A stretch of DNA of 64,000 nucleotides, from the NCBI RefSeq assembly GCF_000711955.1, contig NZ_JONR01000006.1, positions 186,001 through 250,000 on the forward strand. The letters run 5' to 3'. Position numbers and translations under genes: made by a program. The notes under the pieces are model-generated. The model had not been told where the DNA came from. It searched no databases and saw only the letters and a program-made list of their open reading frames with translations. Source of the stretch: Nevskia soli DSM 19509. Lineage in GTDB: Bacteria; Pseudomonadota; Gammaproteobacteria; Nevskiales; Nevskiaceae. Shown piece by piece: positions 26,968 through 35,275 of the stretch (position 1 is its first letter; every line of letters starts with the position of its first letter).

Positions 26968-27052
26968 AGGTAGCCCGGGAAGCGCGTAGCGCTACCCGGG
27001 GTCGGCGCAAAGGTGCATTCCCGGGTAGCGCTGCGCGCTTCCCGGGCTACCT
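26968..27052. repeat. Long inverted repeat between convergent genes (family A)
   Basis: Two 33-bp arms (26968-27000 and 27020-27052) match at 32 of 33 positions around a 19-nt loop. The arms include GTAGCCCGGGAAGCGC. The element lies between the convergent opgD-like and GMC genes and would form a very stable hairpin on both strands. It has the same layout as the elements at 54115-54205 and 57863-58041. Confidence 0.85.
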
Positions 27053-28648
27053 TCAAGCCTTCAACACCCCTGCCAGCTTCGTCGCGTTCTTGCAGGCGAA
27101 GCCATAGATCGACAGCTGCGGATTGGCGCCGATGCTGGTCGGGAAAATCGAGCCGTCGATGATCGACAGGTTGTCGGCGTGGCGGAAGCGCGCATCGCTG
27201 TCCACCACCGTCAGCTTCTCGTCCTCGCCCATGGCGCAACCACCCATCAGGTGTGCGGTGAAGACCGGCACGCGCTGCTTGCGGTATTGCAAGCCGCCGA
27301 TCGCCGTCCTGGTCTGCTCCCAGCTCTCGTAAGGCCGTGAATCCAGGTGCAGGGGCATCACCTGCTTCGCCCCGGCGGCGAACTGCAGTTCCGCCATGCT
27401 CAGGTAGGCGCGGCGGAAGCCGTCCCACATGTAGTCGCTGAAGTCGTAGTGCAGCACCGGGGCGCCGCTGTCGTCGATTTCGACGCTGCCGCCGGGGCTC
27501 TGTTCATCGAAGCCGTCGCGCAGCAGGGCCAGCATCGACTGCATGTTCGGCAGCTGCGCCATGCCGGTCTTCAACTCCTCGCCGTAGCGGCCGAAGATCA
27601 CGCTGCCGAGCAGCGGCTGCATCGGCGCCACTTCGATCTTGTAACCGGCCGGCCCGGTGGCGCCGTGCTTCCACTGGTATTCGTCGGAATACACCGACTG
27701 CGGCGCGCCGTAATAGCCTTCCACCTTCTCCGGCATCATCGCCAGCGACAGGTTCACCGGGTGGATGCAGGTGCGCTTGCCGATGCGCTGGTGCGGATCG
27801 GGGGCGTTGGAGCGCAGCAGCAGCGCCGGGTTGTTGATGGCGCCGCCGGCCAGCACGTAGTGCCGCGCCTTCACCGTGATGTTCACGCCGCTGCGCTTGA
27901 CGCCATCCGGGCCCAGCGCTTCGGCGCTGAGGCCGCTGACCTTGCCGCCGCTGAACTGCAGCTTGCGCACCGAGACGTGGTGCACCAGCTGCGCGCCGTT
28001 CTTCAGCGCGGACGGAATGGTGGTGACCAGCATCGACTGCTTGGCGTTGGTCGGGCAGCCGAGGCCGCAGTAGCCCAGGTTCCAGCAGCCGCGCACATTG
28101 CGCGGGATGACATGGGCGGCCCAGCCGAGCTTGTCCGCACCGCGCTTGAGCGCATCGTTGTTGGCGTTCGGCGGCACCGCCCAGGGCGAGATGCCGAGCC
28201 GCTCTTCCATCTGCGCGAACCACGGCGCCATGTCCGCCTCGCCGCCGCCCTTGAGGGCGAAGGTGTCGGCCCAGTATTGCAGCGTCTGCGGCGGGGTGCG
28301 GAAGCTGGAGGTCCAGTTCACCGTGGTCGTGCCGCCGACCGAACGCCCCTGCAGGATGGCGACGGCGCCGTCCGAGGTGGCGCGACCCGCACCCTCCTGG
28401 TACAACTCGCCGTAGGCGCGGGCATCGTTCATGTCCTTGAAGTTTGCCGCGGTCTGCAGCGGCCCCTCTTCCAGGATCAGCACTTTCAGCCCGGCGGCGC
28501 TGAGGATTTCAGCGGCGGTGCCGCCGCCTGCGCCGCTGCCGATGATGGCGACATCGGCCTCATAGGTCTGGTCCTGCTTCAGGGTCGAGGCGTCGACGAC
28601 CTTCCAGCCGTCGGCAATGCCCTTGGTGTAGATATCGTCAATGGCCAT
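27053..28648 (-). CDS. GMC-family FAD oxidoreductase
   Basis: The 531-aa flavoenzyme oxidises an alcohol or sugar-type substrate. The ADP-binding GSGAGGGTAAE lies at about residues 37-47, followed by the GMC signature region GRSVGGTTTVNW. The cysteine-containing stretch RGCWNLGYCGLGCPTNAKQSML is typical of the membrane-associated, gluconate-dehydrogenase-like branch, and the C-terminal HLMGGCAMG carries the catalytic histidine. It follows a Tat-signal protein with an 8-bp gap. That small partner probably supplies export or electron transfer, as in gluconate 2-dehydrogenases. Confidence 0.9.
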   Translation of the reverse strand: MAIDDIYTKGIADGWKVVDASTLKQDQTYEADVAIIGSGAGGGTAAEILSAAGLKVLILEEGPLQTAANFKDMNDARAYGELYQEGAGRATSDGAVAILQGRSVGGTTTVNWTSSFRTPPQTLQYWADTFALKGGGEADMAPWFAQMEERLGISPWAVPPNANNDALKRGADKLGWAAHVIPRNVRGCWNLGYCGLGCPTNAKQSMLVTTIPSALKNGAQLVHHVSVRKLQFSGGKVSGLSAEALGPDGVKRSGVNITVKARHYVLAGGAINNPALLLRSNAPDPHQRIGKRTCIHPVNLSLAMMPEKVEGYYGAPQSVYSDEYQWKHGATGPAGYKIEVAPMQPLLGSVIFGRYGEELKTGMAQLPNMQSMLALLRDGFDEQSPGGSVEIDDSGAPVLHYDFSDYMWDGFRRAYLSMAELQFAAGAKQVMPLHLDSRPYESWEQTRTAIGGLQYRKQRVPVFTAHLMGGCAMGEDEKLTVVDSDARFRHADNLSIIDGSIFPTSIGANPQLSIYGFACKNATKLAGVLKA

Positions 28649-28656
28649 GGGGGTTG

Positions 28657-29253
28657 TTAGCTGTTGAACACCTGATAGGGACCCGGCGGCGGACCGGGAT
28701 AGTTGGCCGCTGCCCAGCCGGCCGGCGTGCCGTAGAACGAGCCGGCCACCAGTTTGATCAGCGCGCGATAGCCGGTATTGAGCACGGCGAAGGAACTGCC
28801 GCGCCAGCGTTCGAGGAAGGCCTGCACCTGCGCCGGAGTGGATTCTTCCCAGGGACCGATGCCGGCCATCAGGCGGCGCGTCAGGCGCATGTTGAGCAGG
28901 TCGAACAGCTGCGCCAGGGCCTTCTGCGAAGGCAGGCCGAGGCGATAGCCGCTCAGGTCGATGCGGTGCAGCAGATCGTCCAGCAGGCGGTCACGCTCCA
29001 TGCCAGCGGCGGGCAGCAGCGAGCCGAGCACGCCCGGCAGCAGGGCGCGCAGGAACGGCAGGTCGGCATCGCGCAGGAACTTGTAGCCGGCGGCGGTGGC
29101 CTCGGTGCGCCCGGTGCAGCCGCTCAGGGTCGCCGTGGCGCCGGCCGCGCCAAGCAGCAACGAGCCGAACAGGCCCGTTTGCAGCAGCGTACGGCGGGTA
29201 GCGTCGACCGTCTCCGGCCCTGCTCCGGCCTCGGAGCTCGGAAGATTCCGCAT
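28657..29253 (-). CDS. Tat-signal protein, gluconate 2-dehydrogenase subunit 3-like partner
   Basis: The 198-aa product starts with a signal peptide containing TRRTLLQTGLFGSLLLGA, a twin-arginine motif, followed by LSGC, a plausible lipobox. The mature part is helical and has no haem or iron-sulfur motif. Genes of this kind commonly precede GMC oxidoreductases and are thought to carry the folded flavoprotein through the Tat pathway. The ATG at 29253 is used; the frame extends upstream across the divergent tesB start. Confidence 0.75.
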   Translation of the reverse strand: MRNLPSSEAGAGPETVDATRRTLLQTGLFGSLLLGAAGATATLSGCTGRTEATAAGYKFLRDADLPFLRALLPGVLGSLLPAAGMERDRLLDDLLHRIDLSGYRLGLPSQKALAQLFDLLNMRLTRRLMAGIGPWEESTPAQVQAFLERWRGSSFAVLNTGYRALIKLVAGSFYGTPAGWAAANYPGPPPGPYQVFNS

Positions 29254-29398
29254 CTGTTCTCCCCGGTTGCGGGATAATGTAATCCGGCGCAGGTGTTCTG
29301 CCGGTCGCGGATGATAATCAGGCTCGTCGCCAAAAGCGATTGCCCGGAAAGCCCGCTTACCGGCGCGCCGGCCATACAACCCAAGTGAAGGACCAGCG

Positions 29399-30274
29399 AT
29401 GAACCGCGTGCTCGAGGACCTCGTCAACCTGCTCGACCTCGAAGCCCTGGAAGACAATATGTTCCGCGGCCAGTCGCGCGATCTCGGCGGCAAGAGCGTG
29501 TTCGGCGGCCAGGTCATCGGCCAGGCCCTGGTGGCAGCCGGTCGCACCGTGGCAGGCTCGGTGGTGCATTCCCTGCATGCCTACTTCCTGCGCCCCGGCG
29601 ACATGGCCCTGCCGATCGTCTATGAAGTGGATCGGGTGCGCGACGGCCGCAGTTTCACCGCGCGCCGGGTGCAGGCGATCCAGCACGGCCAGCCGATCCT
29701 GTCGATGATCGCCTCGTTCCACCGGCCGGAGGAGGGCGTCGAGCACCAGATGCCGATGCCGCAGGTACCGCCGCCCGAATCGCTGCGCCCGCAGCGCGAG
29801 CTGGCAGAGGAATGGATCCTGGCGCGACCGGATATCCATCCGCGCGCCAAAGACGCGATGCTGCGCACCCTGGCCATCGAGTTCCGCCCGGTGACGCCGT
29901 GGAATCCCCTGCAGCCGGAAGTCGGCGGCCTGACGCAGAACCTGTGGTTCCGCGCCGCCGGCCAGTTGCCGGACGACCCCATGCTGCACCGCTGCGTACT
30001 GGCCTATGCCTCGGACTTCAACCTGCTGTCCACCGCGCTGCGGCCGCACGCCATGTCCTTTCTCGATCCCGCCAACGCCGTCGCCAGCATCGACCACGCC
30101 CTCTGGTTCCATCGCGACGTGCGTGCCGACGACTGGTTGCTCTACGCCATGGACTCGCCCTCGGCGCAGGGCTCCCGCGGCCTGTCGCGCGGCCTGATCT
30201 ACGACCGCGGCGGCCGCCTGGTGGCCAGCGTGGTGCAGGAAAACCTGATGCGGCGGATGCAGCCCGGCGGCTGA
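29399..30274 (+). CDS. tesB: Acyl-CoA thioesterase II
   Basis: The 291-aa enzyme hydrolyses medium- and long-chain acyl-CoA to the free acid. It has the double hotdog fold. MFRGQSRDLGGKSVFGGQVIGQAL opens the first domain, and SFTARRVQAIQHG and the C-terminal SPSAQGSRGLSRGLIYDRGGRLVASVVQE (given here in part: GLIYDRGGRLVASVVQE) close the second. The catalytic aspartate lies in YASDFNLL. It is divergent from the Tat-signal gene. Confidence 0.93.
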   Translation: MNRVLEDLVNLLDLEALEDNMFRGQSRDLGGKSVFGGQVIGQALVAAGRTVAGSVVHSLHAYFLRPGDMALPIVYEVDRVRDGRSFTARRVQAIQHGQPILSMIASFHRPEEGVEHQMPMPQVPPPESLRPQRELAEEWILARPDIHPRAKDAMLRTLAIEFRPVTPWNPLQPEVGGLTQNLWFRAAGQLPDDPMLHRCVLAYASDFNLLSTALRPHAMSFLDPANAVASIDHALWFHRDVRADDWLLYAMDSPSAQGSRGLSRGLIYDRGGRLVASVVQENLMRRMQPGG

Positions 30275-30390
30275 GGCCGCCGGTCCCGGTCTTTGGCCGG
30301 ACGCAGCCTGACATTGTCTCCGCGGCAAATGCCAGCAGCCCCCGGCCTGTACAGAATCGCGGCCAAATAAAACCGGCTGCCTCGGCAGCC

Positions 30391-30418
30391 GTGGTCCGTG
30401 GTCCGTGGTCCGTGGTCC
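30391..30418. repeat. Four tandem copies of GTGGTCC
   Basis: The heptamer GTGGTCC is repeated four times exactly, between tesB and the hydrolase. It ends 16 bp before the hydrolase ATG, so copy-number slippage could alter the spacing of a promoter or leader. Confidence 0.85.
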
Positions 30419-30434
30419 TGGGGAGAAGCTCGTG

Positions 30435-31373
30435 ATGCGCAAGGCATTGAAGCTGGTATTACTGCTGCTGGCGATTTTTGTCGTGGTCTACGGCGTCTTC
30501 GACTTCTTCCTCCCGGCCCGCTTCGCCGAAGCCGCGCTGGGCGCCGAGCGCAGCGCCGCCGGCTTGCAGCGCAAGGAAGCCAATATCCCCGGCTTCAACG
30601 TCGCCTACCTCGAAGGCGGCCAGGGCCAGCCCTTGCTGCTGCTCCATGGTTTCGGCGCGGACAAGGACAACTGGACCCGCGTGGCCCGCTATCTGACTCC
30701 GCATTTCCATGTCTACGCCATCGACCTGCCAGGCTATGGGGAAAGCACCAAGCCGTCGCCGGAGCAGAGCCGCATCGGGGACCAGGTGGTCTACGTCAGC
30801 CAGATCGCCGCGGCCCTGGGCCTGGACCATTTCAACCTGGGCGGCAACTCGATGGGCGGCTGGATCGCCGGCGCCTACGCCGCCGCGCATCCGGAACAGG
30901 TCGACAGCCTGTGGCTGCTGGCCCCGGCGGGAGTCTCCACCGCGCAGGACAGCGATCTGGTCACGATCGTCAAGAAGGGCGGGCATGTGCCGCTGATTGC
31001 GCGGACCCCGGAGGAATACCAGGAACTGCTGGACTTCGTCTTCGTGCATCGCCCCTACGTGCCGCATGCGCTGATCACCGTCCTGGCGCAACACGCGGCG
31101 GAAAGTTACGACTTCAACCAGAAAGTCTTCGCCGAACTGGTCAAGGATGCGCCGCTGGAGCCGCAGGTGAAGAACCTGGCCACGCCGACCCTGATCGTAT
31201 GGGGCGATCACGACCGCGCCCTGCACTACTCCGGCGCCGAAATCCTGCACCGGCTCCTGCCCAATTCCCAGGTCGTCATCCTGCCGGACATGGGGCATCT
31301 GCCGATGCTCGAAGCGCCGGCGCAGGTGGCGGCCGACTACATCAAATTCCACGATTCGCTGGCCAGGCACTAA
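30435..31373 (+). CDS. Membrane-anchored alpha/beta hydrolase
   Basis: This is a 312-aa serine hydrolase. One N-terminal membrane segment (LVLLLLAIFVVVYGVFDFFLP) is followed by an alpha/beta-hydrolase fold. The oxyanion region is LLLHGFGADKDNW, the nucleophile elbow is GNSMGG, the acid is in WGDHDRAL and the histidine in DMGHLPM. The ATG at 30435 with GGGGAGAAG upstream is preferred to the earlier in-frame GTG. The substrate is unknown; esterase or lipase activity is likely. A strong terminator follows at 31396-31428. Confidence 0.88.
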   Translation: MRKALKLVLLLLAIFVVVYGVFDFFLPARFAEAALGAERSAAGLQRKEANIPGFNVAYLEGGQGQPLLLLHGFGADKDNWTRVARYLTPHFHVYAIDLPGYGESTKPSPEQSRIGDQVVYVSQIAAALGLDHFNLGGNSMGGWIAGAYAAAHPEQVDSLWLLAPAGVSTAQDSDLVTIVKKGGHVPLIARTPEEYQELLDFVFVHRPYVPHALITVLAQHAAESYDFNQKVFAELVKDAPLEPQVKNLATPTLIVWGDHDRALHYSGAEILHRLLPNSQVVILPDMGHLPMLEAPAQVAADYIKFHDSLARH

Positions 31374-31395
31374 AACCGCGGCGCCCGCGATCAAG

Positions 31396-31428
31396 GCGGC
31401 TTCCGGGATCGCCCGGGAGCCGCTTTTT
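31396..31428 (+). terminator. Rho-independent terminator after the hydrolase gene
   Basis: GCGGCTTCCGGG and CCCGGGAGCCGC form a 12-bp stem (one G-T pair) with a four-base loop and are followed by TTTTT. It lies 22 bp past the hydrolase stop. Confidence 0.88.
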
Positions 31429-31471
31429 GTTGCTCCGCACAATAGCAGCCCCGGCAAGCTAAAATGCGCGA

Positions 31472-33355
31472 ATGATCTCCCTGACCCAAGCCACGCTGCG
31501 GCGCGGCGCGCGTACCCTGCTGGAAAGCGCCACTTTCACCATTCACCCGGGTTGGCGCACCGGCGTGGTCGGCCGCAATGGAACGGGTAAATCGACCCTG
31601 TTCGCCGCCATTCTGGGCGAATTGCATGCCGATAAGGGCAATGTTTCGGTTCTGAAGAACCTGGCCATTGCCACCGTGGCGCAGGAAACCCCGGCCCTGC
31701 CGGACGCCGCCATCGAGTTCGCGCTGGATGGCGATTTCGAGCTGCGCGACCTGGAACGGCGCCTGGTCATCGCCGAAGATGCGCACGACGCCGACAAGAT
31801 CGGCTCGATCCACGAGCGGCTCGGCACCATCGGCGGCTACGCCGCGCGCTCCCGCGCCGCCCGCCTGCTGCACGGCCTGGGCTTCTCGGCCGAGGCGCAG
31901 GAGCGCGCCGTCGCCGACTTCTCCGGCGGCTGGCGCATGCGCCTCAACCTGGCGCGCGCGCTGATGTGCCGCTCCGACCTGCTGCTGCTCGACGAACCGA
32001 CCAACCATCTGGACCTGGACGCGGTGATCTGGCTGCAGGACTGGCTGGTGGAATACCCCGGCACCCTGCTGGTGATCTCGCATGACCGCGAGTTCCTCGA
32101 CGCGGTGACCACCCACACGCTGCACCTGGAAGGCACCAGCGCCACCCTCTACACCGGCAACTATTCGCAATTCGAGCGCATCCGCGCCGAGAAGATGGCG
32201 CTGCAGACCGCCACCCACGCCAAGCAGCAGCGCCAGGTGGCGCACCTGCAGAAATTCATCAACCGCTTCAAGGCCCAGGCCACCAAGGCCACCCAGGCGC
32301 AGAGCCGCATCAAGCAGCTGGAGCGCATGGAGCTGGTCGCCCCGGCCCACGCCGATTCCGAATTCTCCTTCGAATTCCCCACCCCGGACCGCCTGCCCTC
32401 GCCGCTGATCCGCTTCGACGAAGTCGACGCCGGCTACCCCGGCAAGACCATCCTGCACAAGCTGCGCATGCTCGTCGCCCCCGGCGAACGCATCGGCCTG
32501 CTCGGTCCCAACGGCGCCGGCAAGTCGACCCTGGTGCGCACCCTGGCGGGCGAGCTGGAAGCGCAGGTCGGCAAGATCATGCGCGACCCGTACCTGCGCA
32601 TCGGCTACTTCGCCCAGCACCAGCTGGAACAGCTCGACCCCAAGGCCTCGGCGGTCCTGCACCTGCGCCGCCTCGACCCGAAGGCCAGCGAGCAGTCGCT
32701 GCGCGACTTCCTCGGCGGCTTCAACTTCCGCGGCGACCGCGCCTTCGAGGCCATCGCCCCGTTCTCCGGCGGCGAGAAGGCGCGCCTGGCCCTGGCGATG
32801 GTGGTGTTCCAGAAGCCCAACCTGCTGCTGCTCGACGAGCCGACCAACCATCTCGATCTGGACATGCGCCATGCGCTGGAAACCGCGCTGATGGACTACG
32901 CCGGCGCCGTGGTGCTGGTCTCGCATGACCGCCACCTGCTCTCCAGCACCTGCGACTCGCTCTGGCTGGTGGCCGACGGCCGCTGCCAGGAATTCGAAGG
33001 CGACCTCACCGACTACGCCCGCTGGCTCGGCACGCGCGACACCACCAAGGACAGTTCGCCGAAGAACAGCAACCGCACCTCGGCCAAGGACGAGCGCCGC
33101 GCCGCCGCCGACCAGCGCGTGGCGGTGCGCAATCACAAGGACGCCATCAAGAAGCTCGACACGCAGATGGCCCGCATGCAGAAAGACCTGGCCGCGCTCG
33201 ACGCCCGCCTCGCCGATCCCGTCATGTACGAAGCCAGCCGCAGCGCCGAAGTGGCGAAACTGCTCAAGGAGCAGGGCGAGCTGAAGAAGAAGCTGGCGAA
33301 GATGGAAGAGGAATGGCTGGCGGCTTCGGAGCAGCTGGCCACGCTGGAAGCGTAG
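31472..33355 (+). CDS. ABC-F family ATPase, YheS-like
   Basis: The 627-aa soluble protein has two ABC domains and no membrane segment. The first has GRNGTGKST, FSGGWRMRL and LLLDEPTNHLDLD; the second has GPNGAGKST, FSGGEKARLAL and LLLDEPTNHLDLD. The linker between them (residues about 230-300) is charged and carries the KQQRQVAHLQKFINRFKAQ helix of the P-site tRNA interaction motif. A C-terminal coiled coil follows. This arrangement matches YheS (Uup/EttA relatives), ribosome-binding factors that relieve stalled translation. No antibiotic-resistance role is implied. Confidence 0.92.
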   Translation: MISLTQATLRRGARTLLESATFTIHPGWRTGVVGRNGTGKSTLFAAILGELHADKGNVSVLKNLAIATVAQETPALPDAAIEFALDGDFELRDLERRLVIAEDAHDADKIGSIHERLGTIGGYAARSRAARLLHGLGFSAEAQERAVADFSGGWRMRLNLARALMCRSDLLLLDEPTNHLDLDAVIWLQDWLVEYPGTLLVISHDREFLDAVTTHTLHLEGTSATLYTGNYSQFERIRAEKMALQTATHAKQQRQVAHLQKFINRFKAQATKATQAQSRIKQLERMELVAPAHADSEFSFEFPTPDRLPSPLIRFDEVDAGYPGKTILHKLRMLVAPGERIGLLGPNGAGKSTLVRTLAGELEAQVGKIMRDPYLRIGYFAQHQLEQLDPKASAVLHLRRLDPKASEQSLRDFLGGFNFRGDRAFEAIAPFSGGEKARLALAMVVFQKPNLLLLDEPTNHLDLDMRHALETALMDYAGAVVLVSHDRHLLSSTCDSLWLVADGRCQEFEGDLTDYARWLGTRDTTKDSSPKNSNRTSAKDERRAAADQRVAVRNHKDAIKKLDTQMARMQKDLAALDARLADPVMYEASRSAEVAKLLKEQGELKKKLAKMEEEWLAASEQLATLEA

Positions 33356-33427
33356 CGCCCCATCAAGCAGCTTGGCTGCGACAATCTTTCAACGATCGTA
33401 AAAGCGGTGGCATAGTAACTCTACGTC

Positions 33428-33455
33428 CCCTCTCCCCACGCACGTGGGGAGAGGG
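33428..33455. repeat. CTCTCCCC hairpin repeat (family B), left of DUF559 gene
   Basis: CCCTCTCCCCACG and CGTGGGGAGAGGG form 13-bp arms around two bases, followed by TTAGGGTGAGGGGC. The orientation is opposite to the copy at 33856-33884 on the far side of the DUF559 gene. Confidence 0.85.
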
Positions 33456-33487
33456 TTAGGGTGAGGGGCTCCGCCGCCAGATCGAGC

Positions 33488-33838
33488 ATGCGCAATCATC
33501 GTACGCCGCTAACTTCTCTCGCCCGCAACCTACGCAGCAACTCCACCGACGCTGAGCGCCTGATCTGGCGCTCGCTACGCAACCGCACCTTGTTCAGTTG
33601 CAAGTTCCGCCGCCAATATCCGATCGGCCCTTACATTGCGGATTTTGCATGCGTCGAGAAACGGCTGATCGTCGAACTAGATGGCGGCCAACATGCAGAT
33701 AATGTGATTCAGGACGAAGCTCGTACGGCTTTTCTTCAAACCCAGGGCTATCGGGTTCTCAGGTTCTGGAACAACGATGTACTGTCCCAAACTGCAGCCG
33801 TACTTGAAGCGATACACGGAGCAGTAAACGGCGAGTGA
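33488..33838 (+). CDS. DUF559 endonuclease-like protein
   Basis: The 116-aa product has the DUF559 core, a very-short-patch-repair-like nuclease fold. Visible are LARNLRSNSTDAERLIW, FRRQYPIGPYIADF, the putative catalytic Asp and Glu-x-Asp in YIADFACVEKRLIVELDGGQH (the two acidic sites are in ADFAC and VELDG), and GYRVLRFWNNDVL. The ATG at 33488 removes nine residues encoded by repeat sequence. Inverted copies of the same hairpin repeat lie immediately on both sides, so gene and repeats form one unit. The biological role of DUF559 proteins is not established. Confidence 0.85.
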   Translation: MRNHRTPLTSLARNLRSNSTDAERLIWRSLRNRTLFSCKFRRQYPIGPYIADFACVEKRLIVELDGGQHADNVIQDEARTAFLQTQGYRVLRFWNNDVLSQTAAVLEAIHGAVNGE

Positions 33839-33855
33839 GCCGCCCCTCACCCCGG

Positions 33856-33884
33856 CCCTCTCCCCATCTTCGATGGGGAGAGGG
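33856..33884. repeat. CTCTCCCC hairpin repeat (family B), right of DUF559 gene
   Basis: CCCTCTCCCCATC-TTC-GATGGGGAGAGGG has 13-bp arms and is preceded by GCCCCTCACCCCGG. It is inverted relative to the copy at 33428-33455. Confidence 0.85.
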
Positions 33885-33890
33885 AGAAAA

Positions 33891-34163
33891 CTAGTCAGGC
33901 CGCGTCGCCAGTTCCAGCCTGTCCAGATAAGCCAGTGCGAACTCGCGTCCCGCCAGGCCTTTCTCGGCGCCGCACATCTCGGTACGCGCCTTGAGCCCGC
34001 CGCAGACGAGTGGCCGGCGCGGATCATTGAAAATCATGCAGCGAAAATCCTCGGCCAGCTGCACGCAGCGCACGCCTGCCGGCTTGCCGTCCGGCATGCC
34101 GGGGATCGCCGACGAGATGGAGGGCGCGATGCAGCAGGCGCCGCAGCTTGCACGACACTCCAT
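33891..34163 (-). CDS. YkgJ-family cysteine cluster protein
   Basis: The 90-aa product begins MECRASCGACCIAPSI, with the clustered cysteines C3, C7, C10 and C11 of the YkgJ/UPF0153 family and further cysteines in the second half (RCVQL, RCMIF, VCGG, MCG). A metal or Fe-S site is expected but not proven. The ATG at 34163 shares one base with the LysR stop (TGATG), so translation is probably coupled. The longer frame to 34193 would overlap LysR by 31 bp. Confidence 0.85.
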   Translation of the reverse strand: MECRASCGACCIAPSISSAIPGMPDGKPAGVRCVQLAEDFRCMIFNDPRRPLVCGGLKARTEMCGAEKGLAGREFALAYLDRLELATRPD

Positions 34164-35155
34164 CAACATCCGCCGCGCCTGGTATCGGCCCACTCCGGCT
34201 GAGGCCTGGCGACCCCGCCATTCACAGGCAGATCCACCGCGGCCTGCTCACCCCGGGCTTTGCGGCACTCGCCGCTCACCTGCTCGCGGATGATTTCCGC
34301 CAGGCGCAGGGCACCGGGCCCGGCGTAGTCGCGATCGGCGAAGACGAGGTAGAGATCACCCCAGCGCTCGCCGCCCTCGCGCAACGGCAGGGGTTTGAGC
34401 AGGCCGTGCTCCAGTTCGTTGCGCACGGTTTCCTCGGGATACCAGGCGAAGCCCATGCCCATGCAGGCGGCGTGGATCGAAGTGGCTTTCTGACTCACGG
34501 TCCAGCTCTGTTCGGCGCCGACCCAGCTGCCGCTGCGGCGTTGGCTGCCGGTGTCGCGGATCACCAGATGGCGATGCTTGCGCAGGTCCTGCATGGTCAG
34601 TTCGCGGCCGAGTTGATGCAGGGGATGATCCGGATGCGCGGCGGCGATGAAGCGTATCCGCATCAGCGGATCGCCGGCGAAGCCAGGTGGGATCTGCGAG
34701 GTAATGGCGAGGTCGACCTTGCGCTGCAGCAGGGCCTCTTCGGTGCCGCTGATCACCGTCTCGTACAGTTCGATGCGCGTCTGCGGCCGCTCCTTGGCGA
34801 AGCGCTCGAAGCACTGCAGCAGCACCCAGGTCGGAAAAATGATCTCCATTGCCAGCCGCAGTTCCGGCTCCCAGCCGGCGGCAAGGCTGCCGGCGGCATT
34901 TTCCAGCACGCTGGCTTCCTCCAGCAGGGCCTTGGCGCGGCGGTACAGCACCTCGCCGGTCGGAGTCAGGTGCGCCTTGCGGCCGACCACCTCGAACACC
35001 TTCACTGCGAGCAGGGATTCGAGTTTCTGCACGGCGTAAGTCACCGCCGACTGGCTTTTATGCAGGACTTCCGCCGCTTGGGCGTAGCCGCCGGCGTCCA
35101 CCACGGCCAGGAGGGCGCGCCATTGTTCCAGTGAAATCCGTGGGTTAGCGGTCAT
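34163..35155 (-). CDS. LysR-family transcriptional regulator
   Basis: The 330-aa product has an N-terminal winged helix-turn-helix (AEVLHKSQSAVTYAVQKLESLL) and a substrate-binding-like effector domain. It is divergent from azoR across 120 bp that contain palindromic elements, the usual LysR layout in which the regulator controls its neighbour. The azoreductase, DoxX and pirin genes beyond suggest a quinone or electrophile signal. The C-terminal tail after residue 295 is longer than usual and ends at the overlap with the YkgJ gene. Confidence 0.92.
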   Translation of the reverse strand: MTANPRISLEQWRALLAVVDAGGYAQAAEVLHKSQSAVTYAVQKLESLLAVKVFEVVGRKAHLTPTGEVLYRRAKALLEEASVLENAAGSLAAGWEPELRLAMEIIFPTWVLLQCFERFAKERPQTRIELYETVISGTEEALLQRKVDLAITSQIPPGFAGDPLMRIRFIAAAHPDHPLHQLGRELTMQDLRKHRHLVIRDTGSQRRSGSWVGAEQSWTVSQKATSIHAACMGMGFAWYPEETVRNELEHGLLKPLPLREGGERWGDLYLVFADRDYAGPGALRLAEIIREQVSGECRKARGEQAAVDLPVNGGVARPQPEWADTRRGGC

Positions 35156-35275
35156 TATCTAATGGATAGATAAGTAGGCCCTAAATTTTGTGCTTTTCTA
35201 TCTAATCAATCAATACTTAAATGGCGCCACTCCGGAACGGAACCGTTCCATCACCGATTCAAGAGGAGATGCGCC
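35156..35275. promoter_or_regulatory. Divergent lysR-azoR control region
   Basis: The region is AT-rich compared with its surroundings. It holds TATC-N5-GATA close to the lysR start, a further TATCTAATC stretch in the middle, and GGAACGG-AA-CCGTTCC (35234-35249), a 7-bp-arm palindrome near azoR. LysR proteins often bind T-N11-A sites in such spaces. Which of the repeats is the operator cannot be decided here. Confidence 0.55.

Noticed and set aside
30373..30391. Hairpin GGCTGCC-N2-GGCAGCC after tesB as a terminator
   Set aside because: On the coding strand it is preceded, not followed, by A/T-rich sequence, so it has no uridine tract for tesB. It would work only on the opposite strand, where no gene reads into it.
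30391..30418. Short CRISPR-like array
   Set aside because: The GTGGTCC copies are contiguous with no spacers, and no cas gene lies nearby. No other regularly spaced repeats were seen in the window.
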